Shown: positions 1 to 12,900 of the stretch, piece after piece | How the letters are laid out: every line of letters begins with the position of its first letter | Numbering within the stretch: position 1 is the first letter of the stretch | Origin: Euonymus europaeus | Taxonomy: Eukaryota > Streptophyta > Magnoliopsida > Celastrales > Celastraceae | DNA: 64,000 nucleotides | Assembly (NCBI GenBank): GCA_963580455.1 | Contig: OY756970.1 | Location: 9,982,001 to 10,046,000 of the forward strand | Reading direction: 5' to 3' | The notes under the pieces: generated by a model | The model's database searches: none | What the model saw: only the letters and a program-made list of their open reading frames with translations | What the model was told of the DNA's origin: nothing | Program-made: the position numbers and the translations under genes

Positions 1-3000
1 TTTTATGTCAAATTTTACGAGTATATGCTTCCTGGATTACTTTGATGCCAAAACCCCAACAATCAATGACAAATGGATAAAACCATTAAAAGCTACTTCA
101 TAGTGAGAGTTGAGCAATTCCGGACCATAAAAGTTGCTCGGTGTACACTTTTTATCGTTTCTTCAATGTCAAATTTTTCGAGTATAAGCTTCCTAAATTA
201 TTTCGATGCGAAAATCTCATCTTTCTATGACAAATATACAAAACCGTTTAAAGCTCCTCTATAGAGTGAGTTGAGCAACTTCGGACTATCAAAGTTTCTC
301 GGTGTACACTTTTTGTTGTTCTTCTATGTCAAATTTCACGAGTATAAGCTTCGTAGATTATTTCGATGCCAAAACCCCATCTTTCTATGACAAATAGACA
401 AAACCGTTGAAAGCCCCTGTATAGAGTGAGTTGAACAACTTCGGACTATCAAAGTTGATCGGTGTACACTCTTTATTGTTCTTCTATGTCAAATTTTACG
501 AGTATTTGCTTCCTAGATTATTTCGATGCCAAAACCTCAACTTTCATATGACAAATCGACAAAACCGTTTATAGCTCCTCGATAGAGTGAGTTGAGCAAC
601 TTTGAACTATCGAAGTTGCTCGGTGTACACTTTTTATTCTTCTTCTTTGTCAAATTTTACGAGCATAAGATTCCAAGATTATTTCAATGCGAAAACACCA
701 ACTTTATAAGACAAATGGTCAAAAACGTTAAAAGATGCTCCATAGAGACAGTTGAATAACTTCGAATCATCAAAGTTACTTGGTGTACACTTTTTATTGT
801 TCTTTTATGTCAAATTTTACGAGTATATGCTTCCTGGATTATTTTGATGCCAAAACCCCAACTATCAATGACAAAAGGATAAAACCATTAAAAGCTACTT
901 CATAGTGAGAGTTGAGCAATTCCGGACCATAAAAGTTGCTCTATGTACACTTTTTATCGTTCCTTCAATGTCAAATTTTTCGAGTATTAGCTTCCTAGAT
1001 TATTTCGATGCGAAAACCTCATCTTTCTATGACAAATATACAAAACCTATTAAAGCTCCTCCATAGAGTGAGTTGAGCAACTTTGGACTATCAAAGTTGC
1101 TCGGTGTACACTTTTTATTCTTCTTCTATGTCAAATTTCACGAGTATAAGCTTCCTAGATTATTTCGATGCCAAAACCCCGTCTTTCTATGACAAATAGA
1201 CAAAACCGTTGAAAGCTCCTCTATAGAGTGAGTTGAACAACTTCGGACTATCAAAGTTGATCGGTGTACACTCTTTATTGTTCTTCTATGTCAAATTTTA
1301 CGAGTATAAGCTTCCTAGATTATTTCGATGCCAAAACCTCAACTTTCTTATGACAAATCGACAAAACCGTTTATAGCTCCTCGATAGAGTGAGTTGAGCA
1401 ACTTTGAACTATCGAAGTTGCTCGGTGTACACTTTTTATTCTTCTTCTTTGTCAAATTTTACGAGTATAAGATTCCAAGATTATTTCATTGCGAAAACAC
1501 CAACTTTATAAGACAAATGGTCAAAAACGTTAAAAGATGCTCCATAGAGACAGTTGAATAACTTTGAATCATCAAAGTTACTTTGTGTACACTTTTTATT
1601 GTTCTTTTATGTCAAATTTTACGAGTATATGCTTCCTAGATTATTTCGATGCGAAAACACCAACTTTATAAGACAAATTGGACAAAAACGTTAAAAGATC
1701 CTATATAGAGAGAGTTGAGCAACTTCTGACTATCAAAGTTGCCAGGTGTACACTTTTTATTGTTCTTTTATATCAAATTTTACGAGTATATGCTTCCTGG
1801 ATTATTTTGATGCCAAAACCCCAGCTATCGTTGGCAATTGGACAAAACCGTTAAAAGATCCTACCTAGAGAGAGTTGAGCAACCTCGGACTATCAAAGTT
1901 GCCAGGTGTACACTTTTTATTTTTCTTTTATGTCAAATTTTACGAGTATAAGCTTCCTAGATTATTTCGATCCCAAAACCCCAACTTTCTATGACAAAAG
2001 GACAAAACCGTTTAAAGCTCCTCCATAGAGTGAGTTGAGCAACTTCGGACTATCAAAGTTTCTCGGTGTACGCTTTTTATTGTTCTTCTTTGTCAAATTT
2101 TACGAGTATAAGCTTCCTAGATTATTTCGATGCCAAAATCTCAACTTTCTTATGACAAATGGACAATACCGTTTATAGCTCCTCCATAGAGTGATTTGAG
2201 CAACTTCGGACTATCAATGTTGCTCGGTGTACACTTTTTATTGTTCTTCGATGTCAAATTTTACGAGTATAAGTTTCCTAGATTATTTCGATGCGAAAAC
2301 AATAACTTTCTATGACAAATGTACAAAAATGTTAAAAGATGCTCCATAGAGACAGTTGAATAACTTCGAGTCATCAAAGTTACTTGGCGTACACTTTTTA
2401 CTGTTCTTTTATGTCAAATTTTACGAGTATATGCTTCCTAGATTATTTCGATACCAAAACACCAACTTTCTTATGACAAATAGACAAAACCGTTTATAGC
2501 TCCTCCATAGAGTGAGTTGAGCAACTTCGAACTATCAAAGTTGCTCGGTGTACACTTTTTATTGTTCTTCTATGTCAAATTTTACGAGTATAAGCTTCCT
2601 AGATTATTTCGATGCCAAAACACGAACTCTCTTATGACAAATAGACAAAACCGTTTATAGCTCCTCCATAGAGTGAGTTGAGCAACTTCGAACTATCAAA
2701 GTTGCTCGGTGTACACTTTTTATTATTATTCTATGTCAAATTTTATGAGTATAAGCTTCCTAGATTATTTTGATGCCAAAACCCTAACTTTCTATGAAAA
2801 ATGGACAAAACCGTTTAAAGTTCTTCCATAGAGTGAGTTGAGCAACTTCGGAATATCAAAGTTGCTCGGTGTACACTTTTTATTGTTCTTCTATGTCAAA
2901 TTTTACGAGTATAAGCTTCCTAGATTATTTCAATGCCAAAACCTCAACATTCTTATGACAAATGGACAAAACCATTTATAGCTCCTCCATAGAGTGAGTT

Positions 3001-6000
3001 GAGCAACTTCGGACTATCAAAGTTGCTCGGTGTACACTTTTTATTATTTTTCGATGTAAAATTTTACGAGTATAAGCTTCCTAGATTATTTCGATGCGAA
3101 AACACCAACTTTATAAGACAAATGGACAAAAACGTTAAAAGATTCTCCATAGAGACAGTTGAAGAACTTCAAATCATCAAAGTTGCCCGTTGTACACTTT
3201 TTATTGTTCTTTTATGTCAAATTTTACGAGTATATGCTTCCTGGAGTATTTTGATGCCAAAACCCCAACTATCATTGACAAATGAACAAAACAGTTAAAA
3301 GCTACTTCATAGTGAGAGTTGAGCAATCATGGACCATCAAAGTTGCTCGGTGTACACTTTTTATTGTTCTTCTTTGTCAAATTTCACGAGTATAAGCTTC
3401 CTAGATTATTTCGATGCCAAAACACCAACTTTCTTATGACAAATAGACAAAACCGTTTATAGCTCCTCCATAGAGTGAGTTGAGCAACTTCGAACTGTCA
3501 AAGTTGCTCGGTGTACACTTTTTATTGTTCTTCTATGTCAGATTTTATGAGTATAAGCTTCCTAGATTATTTCGATGCCAAAACCCCAACTTTCTATGAC
3601 AAATGGATAAAACCGTTTAAAGTTCCTCCATAGAGTGAGTTGAGCAACTTCGGACTATCAAAGTTGCTCGGTGTAAACTTTTTGTTCTTCTATGTCAAAT
3701 TTTACGAGTATAAGCTTCCTAGAATATTTCGATGCGAAAACACCAACTTTATAAGACAAATGGACAAAAACATTAACAGATCCTCCTTAGAGATAGTTGA
3801 GGAACTTCGAATCATTAAAGTTGCTCGGTATACACTTTTTATTGTTCTTTTATGTCAAATTTTACGAGTATATGCTTCCTGGATTACTTTGATGCCAAAA
3901 CCCCAACAATCAATGACAAATGGATAAAACCATTAAAAGCTACTTCATAGTGAGAGTTGAGCAATTCCGGACCATAAAAGTTGCTCGGTGTACACTTTTT
4001 ATCGTTTCTTCAATGTCAAATTTTTCGAGTATAAGCTTCCGAGATTATTTCGATGCGAAAATCTCATCTTTGTATGACAAATATACTAAACCGTTTAAAG
4101 CTCCTCTATAGAGTGAGTTGAGCAACTTCGGACTATCAAAGTTGCTCGGTGTACACTTTTTGTTGTTCTTCTATGTCAAATTTCACGAGTATAAGCTTCC
4201 TAGATTATTTCGATGCCAAAACCCCATCTTTCTATGACAAATAGACAAAACCGTTGAAAGCCCCTCTATAGAGTGAGTTGAACAACTTCGGACTATCAAA
4301 GTTGATCGGTGTACACTCTTTATTGTTCTTCTATGTCAAATTTTACGAGTATAAGCTTCCTAGATTATTTCGATGCCAAAACCTCAACTTTCATATGACA
4401 AATCGACAAAACCGTTTATAGCTCCTCGATAGAGTGAGTTGAGCAACTTTGAACTATCGAAGTTGCTCGGTGTACACTTTTTATTCTTCTTCTTTGTCAA
4501 ATTTTACGAGCATAAGATTCCAAGATTATTTCAATGCGAAAACACCAACTTTATAAGACAAATGGTCAAAAACGTTAAAAGATGCTCCATAGAGACAGTT
4601 GAATAACTTCGAATCATCAAAGTTACTTGGTGTACACTTTTTATTGTTCTTTTATGTCAAATTTTACGAGTATATGCCTCCTAGATTATTTCGATGCGAA
4701 AACACCAACTTTATAAGACAAATTGGACAAAAACGTTAAAAGTGCCTATATAGAGAGAGTTGAGCAACTTCGGACTATCAAAGTTGCCAGGTGTACACTT
4801 TTTATTGTTCTTTTATATCAAATTTTACGAGTATACGCTTCCTGGATTATTTTGATGCCAAAACCCCAGCTATCGTTGACAATTGGACAAAACCGTTAAA
4901 AGATCCTACCTAGAGAGAGTTGAGCAACCTCGGACTATCAAAGTTGCCAGGTGTACACTTTTTATTTTTCTTTTAGGTCAAATTTTACGAGTATAAGCTT
5001 CCTAGATTATTTCGATCCCAAAACCCCAACTTTCTATGACAAAAGGACAAAACCGTTTAAAGCTCCTCCATAGAGTGAGTTGAGCAACTTCGGACTATCA
5101 AAGTTTCTCGGTGTACGCTTTTTATTATTCTTCTTTGTCAAATTTTACGAGTATAAGCTTCCTAGATTATTTCGATGCCAAAACCTCAACTTTCTTATGA
5201 CAAATGGACAAAACCGTTTATAGCTCCTCCATAGAGTGATTTGAGCAACTTCGGACTATCAATGTTGCTCGGTGTACACTTTTTATTGTTCTTCGATGTC
5301 AGATTTTACGAGTATAAGTTTCCTAGATTATTTCGATGCGAAAACAATAACTTTCTATGACAAATGGACAGAAATGTTAAAAGATGCTCCATAGAGACAG
5401 TTGAATAACTTCGAGTCATCAAAGTTACTTGGTGTACACTTTTTACTGTTCTTTTATGTCAAATTTTACGAGTATATGCTTCCTAGATTATTTCGATGCC
5501 AAAACACCAACTTTCTTATGACAAATAGACAAAACCGTTTATAGCTCCTCCATAGAGTGAGTTGAGCAACTTCGAACTATCAAAGTTTCTCGGTGTACAC
5601 TTTTTATTGCTCTTCTATGTCAAATTTTACGAGTATAAGCTTCCTAGATTATTTCGATGCCAACACACGAACTTTCTTATGACAAATAGACAAAACCGTT
5701 TATAGCTCCTCCATAGAGTGAGTTGAGCAACTTCGAACTATCAAAATTGCTCGGTGTACAATTTTATTATTATTCTATGTCAAATTTTTACGAGTATAAG
5801 CTTCCTAGATTATTTTGATGCCAAAACCCCAACTTTCTATGACAAATGGACAAAACCGTTTAAAGTTCTTCCATAGAGTGAGTTGAGCAACTTCGGACTA
5901 TCAAAGTTGCTCGGTGTACACTTTTTATTGTTCTTCTATGTCAAATTTTACGAGTATAAGCTTCCTAGATTATGTCAATGCCAAAACCTCAACTTTCTTA

Positions 6001-9000
6001 TGACAAACGGACAAAACCATTTATAGCTCCTCCATAGAGTGAGTTGAGCAACTTCGGACTATCAAAGTTGCTCGGTGTACACTTTTTATTATTCTTCGAT
6101 GTAAAATTTTACGAGTGTAAGCTTCCTAGATTATTTCGATGCGAAAACACCAACTTTATAAGACAAATGGACAAAAACATTGAAATATTCTCCATAGAGA
6201 CAGTTGAAGAACTTCAAATCGTCAAAGTTGCCCGTTGTACACTTTTTATTGTTCTTTTATGTCAAATTTTACGAGTATATGCTTCCTGGAGTATTTTGAT
6301 GCCAAAACCCCAACTATCATTGACAAATGGACAAAACCGTTAAAAGCTACTTCATAATGAGAGTTGAGCAATCATGGACCATCAAAGTTGCTCGGTGTAC
6401 ACTTTTTATTGTTCTTCTATGTCAAATTTCACGAGTATAAGCTTCCTAGATTATTTCGATGCTAAAACACCAACTTTCTTATGACAAATAGACAAAACCG
6501 TTTATAGCTTCTCCATAGAGTGAGTTGAGCAACTTCGAAATATCAAAGTTTCTCGGTGTACACTTTTTATTGTTCTTCTATGTCAAATTTTATGAGTATA
6601 AGCTTCCTAGATTATTTCGATGCCAAAACCCAAACTTTCTATGACAAATGGACAAAACCGTTTAAAGTTCCTCCATAGAGTGAGTTGAGCAACTTCGGAC
6701 TATCAAAGTTGTTCGGTGTAAACTTTTTATTGTTCTTCTATGTCAAATTTCACGAGTATAAGCTTCCTAGATTATTTCGATGCCAAAACCACATCTTTCT
6801 ATGACAAATAGACAAAATCGTTTAAAGCTCCTCTATAGAGTGAGTTAAACAACTTCGGACTATGAAAGTTGATCGGTGTACACTCTTTATTGTTCTTCTA
6901 TGTCAAATTTTACGAGTATAAGCTTCCTAGATTATTTCGATGCCAAAACCTCAACTTTCTTATGACAAATCGACAAAACCGTTTATAGCTCCTCGATAGA
7001 GTGAGTTGAGCAACTTTGAACTATCGAAGTTGCTCGCTGTACACTTTTTATTGTTCTTCTTTGTCAAATTTTACGAGTATAAGATTCCATGATTATTTCA
7101 ATGCGAAAACACCAACTTTATAAGACAAATGGTCAAAAACGTTAAAAGATTCTCCATAGAGACAGTTGAAGAACTTCAAATCGTCAAAGTTGCCCGTTGT
7201 ACACTTTTTATTGTTCTTTTATGTCAAATTTTACGAGTATATACTTCCTGGAGTATTTTGATGCCAAAACCCCAACTATCATTGACAAATGGACAAAACC
7301 GTTAAAAGCTACTTCATAGTGAGAGTTGAGCAATCATGGACCATCAAAGTTGCTCGGTGTACACTTTTTATTGTTCTTCTATGTCAAATTTCACGAGTAT
7401 AAGCTTCCTAGATTATTTCGATGCCAAAACCTCAACTTTCTTATGACAAATCGACAAAACCGTTTATAGCTCCTCGATAGAGTGAGTTGAGCAACTTTGA
7501 ACTATCGAAGTTGCTCGCTGTACACTTTTTATTGTTCTTCTTTGTCAAATTTTACGAGTATAAGATTCCAAGATTATTTCAATGCGAAAACACCAACTTT
7601 ATAAGACAAATGGTCAAAAACGTTAAAAGATGCTCCATAGAGACAGTTGAAGAACTTCGAATCATCAAAGTTACTTGGTGTACACTTTTTATTGTTCTTT
7701 TATGTCAAATTTTACGAGTATATGCTTCCTAGATTATTTCGATACGAAAACACCAACTTTATAAGACAAATTGGACAAAAACGTTAAAAGATCCTACATA
7801 GAGAGAGTTGAGCAACTTTGGACTATCAAAGTTGCCAGGTGTACACTTTTTATTGTTCTTTTATGTCAAATTTTACGAGTATATGCTTCCTGGATTATTT
7901 TGATGCCAAAACCCCAGCTATCGTTGACAATTGGACAAAACCGTTAAAAGCTACTTCATAGTGAGAGTTGAGCAATTCCGGACCACAAAAGTTGCTCGGT
8001 GTACACTTTTTATCGTTCCTTCAATGTCAAATTTTACGAGTATAAGCTTCCAAGATTATTTCGATGCCAAAACCTCAACTTTCTTATGACAAATGGACAA
8101 AACCGTTTATAGCTCCTCCATAGTGTGATTTGAGCAACTTCGGACTATCAAAGTTGCTCGGTGTACACTTTTTATTGTTTTTCGATGTCAGATTTTACGA
8201 GTATAAGTTTCCTAGATTATTTCGATGCGAAAACAACAACTTTCTATGAAAAATGGACAAAAATGTTAAAAGATGCTCCATAGAGACAGTTGAATAACTT
8301 CGAGTCATCAAAGTTGCTTGGTGTACACTTTTTACTGTTCTTTTATGTCAAATTTTACGAGTATATGCTTCCTAGATTATTTCGATGTCAAAACACCAAC
8401 TTTCTTATGACAAATAGACAAAACCGTTTATAGCTCCTCCATAGAGTGGGTTGAGCAACTTCGAACTATCAAAGTTGCTCGGTGTACACTTTTTATTGTT
8501 CTTCTTGTCAAATTTTACGAGTATAAGCTTCATAGATTATTTCGATGCCAAAACACCAACTTTCTTATGACAAATAGACAAAACCGTTTATAGCTCCTCC
8601 ATAGAGTGAGTTGAGCAACTTCGAACTATCAAAGTTGCTCGGTGTACACTTTTTATTGTTATTCTATGTCAAATTTTACGAGTATCAGCTTCCTAGATTA
8701 TTTTGATGCCAAAACCCCAACTTTCTATGAAAAATGGACAAAACCGTTTAAAGTTCCTCCATAGAGTGAGTTGAGCAACTTCGAACTATCAAAGTTGCTC
8801 GGTGTACACTTTTTATTGTTCTTCTATGTCAAATTTTACGAGTATAAGCTTCCTAGATTATTTCAATGCCAAAACCTCAACTTTCTTATGACAAATGGAC
8901 AAAACCATTTATAGCTCCTCCATAGAGTGAGTTGAGCAACTTCGGACTATCAAAGTTGCTCGGTGTACACTTTTTATTATTCTTCGATGTAAAATTTTAC

Positions 9001-9602
9001 GAGTATAAGCTTCCTAGATTATTTCGATGCGAAAACACCAACTTTATAAGACAAATGGACAAAAACGTTAAAAGATTCTCCATAGAGACAGTTGAAGAAC
9101 TTCAAATCGTCAAAGTTGCCCGTTGTACACTTTTTATTGTTCTTTTATGTCAAATTTTACGAGTATATGCTTCCTGGATTATTTTGATGCCAAAACCCCA
9201 ACTATCATTGACAAATGGACAAAACCGTTAAAAGCTAATTCATAGTGAGAGTTGAGCAATCATGGACCATCAAAGTTAGTCGGTGTACACTTTTTATTGT
9301 TCTTCTATGTCAAATTTCACGAGTATAAGCTTCCTAGATTATTTCGATGCCAAAACACCAACTTTCTTATGACAAATAGACAAAACCGTTTATAGCTCCT
9401 CCATAGAGTGAGTTGAGCAACTTCGAACTATCAATGTTGCTCGGTGTACACTTTTTATTGTTCTTCTATGTCAAATTTTATGAGTATAAGCTTCCTAGAT
9501 TATTTCGATGCCAAAACTCCAACTTTCTAAGATAAATGGACAAAACCATTTAAAATTCCTCCATAGAGTGAGTTGAGCAACTTCGGACTATCAAAGTTGC
9601 TC

Positions 9603-9762
9603 GGTGTAAACTTTTTTTTGTTCTTCTATGTCAAATTTTACGAGTATAAGCTTCCTAGAATATTTCGATGCGAAAACACCAACTTTATAAGACAAATGGA
9701 CAAAAACATTAAAAGATCCTCCATAGAGATAGTTGAGGAACTTCGAATCATTAAAGTTGCTC
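9603..9762 (+). repeat. Satellite monomer, class B example
   Basis: 160-bp monomer differing from class A by a block of linked changes: GATGCGAAAACACC instead of GATGCCAAAACCCC, ACTTTATAAGAC instead of ACTTTCTATGAC, ACATTAAAAGATCC (often ACGTTAAAAGATCC) instead of CCGTTTAAAGCTCC, and AGTTGAGGAACTTCGAATCAT in place of AGTTGAGCAACTTCGGACTAT. The last change breaks the 9-bp inverted repeat of class A. This copy also has the variant start GGTGTAAAC, which damages the GTGTACAC palindrome. Class B is normally followed by class C. Confidence 0.85.
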
Positions 9763-9922
9763 GGTGTACACTTTTTATTGTTCTTTTATGTCAAATTTTA
9801 CGAGTATATGCTTCCTGGATTATTTTGATGCCAAAACCCCAACTATCAATGACAAATGGATAAAACCATTAAAAGCTACTTCATAGTAAGAGTTGAGCAA
9901 TTCCGGACCATAAAAGTTGCTC
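9763..9922 (+). repeat. Satellite monomer, class C example
   Basis: 160-bp monomer immediately downstream of a class B copy. Diagnostic changes: GAGTATATGC instead of GAGTATAAGC, which destroys the HindIII site; TGGATTATTTTGATGCC; CAACTATCAATGAC; CCATTAAAAGCTACTTCATAG; and GAGCAATTCCGGACCAT. Only GAGCAA/TTGCTC of the class A inverted repeat remains complementary. B followed by C recurs throughout the window and looks like a stable composite within the higher-order repeats. Confidence 0.85.
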
Positions 9923-12900
9923 GGTGTACACTTTTTATCGTTCCTTTAATCTCAAATTTTTCGAGTATAAGCTTCCTAGATTATTTCGATGCGAAAACCT
10001 CATCTTTCTATGACAAATATACAAAACCGTTTAAAGCTCCTCTATAGAGTGAGTTGAGCAACTTCGGACTATCAAAGTTGCTCAGTGTACACTTTTTATT
10101 GTTCTTCTATGTCAAATTTCACGAGTATAAGCTTCCTAGATTATTTCGATGCCAAAACCCCATCTTTATATGACAAATAGAGAAAACCGTTTAAAGCTCC
10201 TCTATAGAGTGAGTTGAACAACTTCGGACTATCAAAGTTGATCGGTGTACACTCTTTATTGTTCTTCTATGTCAAATTTTACGAGTATAAGCTTCCTAGA
10301 TTATTTCGATGCCAAAACGTCAACTCTCTTATGACAAATCGACAAAACCGTTTATAGCTCCTCGATAGAGTGAGTTGAGCAACTTTGAACTATCGAAGTT
10401 GCTCGGTGTACACTTTTTATTGTTCTTCTTTGTCAAATTTTACGAGTATAAGATTCGAAGATTATTTCAATGCAAAAACACCAACTTTATATGACAAATG
10501 GTCAAAAACGTTAAAAGATGCTCCATAGAGACAGTTGAATAACTTCAAATCATCAAAGTTACTTGGTGTACACTTTTTATTGATCTTTTATGTCAAATTT
10601 TACGAGTATATGCTTCCTAGATTATTTCGATGCGAAAACACCATCTTTATAAGTCAAATTGGACAAAAACGTTAAAATATCTTACATAGAGAGAGTTGAG
10701 CAACTTTGGACTATCAAAGTTGCCAGGTGTACACTTTTTATTGTTCTTTTATGTCAAATTTTACGAGTATATGCTTCCTGGATTATTTTGATGCCAAAAC
10801 CCCAGCTATCGTTGACAATTGGACAAAACCGTTTAAAGATCCTACATAGAGAGAGTTGAGCAACTTCGGACTATCAAAGTTGCCAGCTGTACACTTTTTA
10901 TTTTTCTTTTATGTCAAATTTTACGAGTATAAGCTTCCTAGATTATTTCGATCCCAAAACCCCAACTTTCTATGACAAAAGGACAAAATCGTTTAAAGCT
11001 CCTCCATAGAGTGAGTTGAGCAACTTCGGACTATCAAAGTTTCTCGGTGTACGCTTTTTATTGTTCTTCTTTGTCAAATTTTACGAGTATAAGCTTCCTA
11101 GATTATTTCGATGCCAAAACCTTAACTTTCTTATGACAAATGGACAAAACCGTTTATAGCTCCTCCATAGAGTGATTTGAGCAACTTCGGACTATCAATG
11201 TTGCTCGGTGTACACTTTTTATTGTTCTTCGATGTCAGATTTTACGAGTATAAGTTTCCTAGATTATTTCGATGCGAAAACAACAACTTTCTATGAAAAA
11301 TGGACAAAAATGTTAAAAGATGCTTCATAGAGACAGTTGAATAACTTCGAGTCATCAAAGTGTCTTGGTGTACACTTTTTACTGTTCTTTTATGTCAAAT
11401 TTTACGAGTATATGCTTCCCAGATTATTTCGATGCCAAAACACCAACTTTCTTATGACAAATAGACAAAACCGTTTATAGCTCCTCCATAGAGTGAGTTG
11501 AGCAACTTCGAACTATCAAAGTTGCTCGGTGTACTCTTTTTATTGTTCTTCTATGTCAAATTTTACGAGTATAAGCTTCCTAGATTATTTCGATGCCAAA
11601 ACACAAACTTTCTTATGACAAATAGACAAAACCGTTTATAGCTCCTCCAAAGAGTGAGTTGAGCAACTTCGAACTATCAAAGTTGCTCAGTGTACACTTT
11701 TTATTGTTACTCTATGTCAAATTTTACGAGTATAAGCTTCCTAGATTATTTTGATGCCAAAACCCCAACTTTCTATGACAAATGGACAAAATCGTTTAAG
11801 GTTCCTCCATAGAGTGAGTTCAGCAACTTCGGACTATCAACGTTGCTCGGTGTACACTTTTTATCGTTCTTCTATGTCAAATTTTACGAGTATAAGCTTC
11901 CTAGATTATTTCAATGCCAAAACCTCAACTTTCTTACGACAAATGGACAAAACCATTTATAGCTCCTCCATAGAGTGAGTTGAGCAACTTCGGACTATCA
12001 AAGTTGCTTGGTGTACACTTTTTATTATTCTTCGATGTAAAATTTTACGAGTATAAGCTTCCTAGATTATTTCGATGCGAAAACACCAACTTTAAAAGAC
12101 AAATGGACAAAAACGTTAAAAGATTCTCCATAGAGACAGTTGAAGAACTTCAAATCGTCAAAGTTGCCCGTTGTACACTTTTTATTGTTCTTTTATGTCA
12201 AATTTTACGAGTATATGCTTCCTGGAGTATTTTGATGCCAAAACCCCAACTATCATTGACAAATGGACAAAACCGTTAAAAGCTACTTCATTGTGAGAGT
12301 TGAGCAGTCATGGACCATCAAAGTTGCTCGGTGTACACTTTTTTTTGTTCTTCTATGTCAAATTTCACGAGTATATGCTTCCTAGATTATTTCGATGCCA
12401 AAACACCAACTTTCTTATGACAAATAGACAAAACCGTTTATAGCTACTCCATAGAGTGAGTTGAGCAACTTCGAACTATCGAAGTTGCTCGGTGTACACT
12501 TTTTATTGTTCTTCCTTGTCAAATTTTACGAGTATAAGATTCCAAGATTATTTAAATGCGAAAACACCAACTTTATAAGACAAATGGTCAAAAACGTTAA
12601 AAGATGCTCCATAGAGACAGTTGAAGAACTTCGAATCATCAAAGTTACTTGGTGTACACTTTTATTGTTCTTTTATGTCAAATTTTACTAGTATATGCTT
12701 CCTAGATTATTTCGATGCGAAAACACCAACTTAATAAGACAAATTGGACAAAAACGTTAAAAGATCCTACATAGAGAGAGTTGAGTAACTTTGGACTATC
12801 AAAGTAGCCAGGTGTACACTTTTTATTGTTCTTTTATGTCAAATTTTACGAGTATATGCTTCCTGGATTATTTTGATGCCAAAATCCCAGCTATCGTTGA

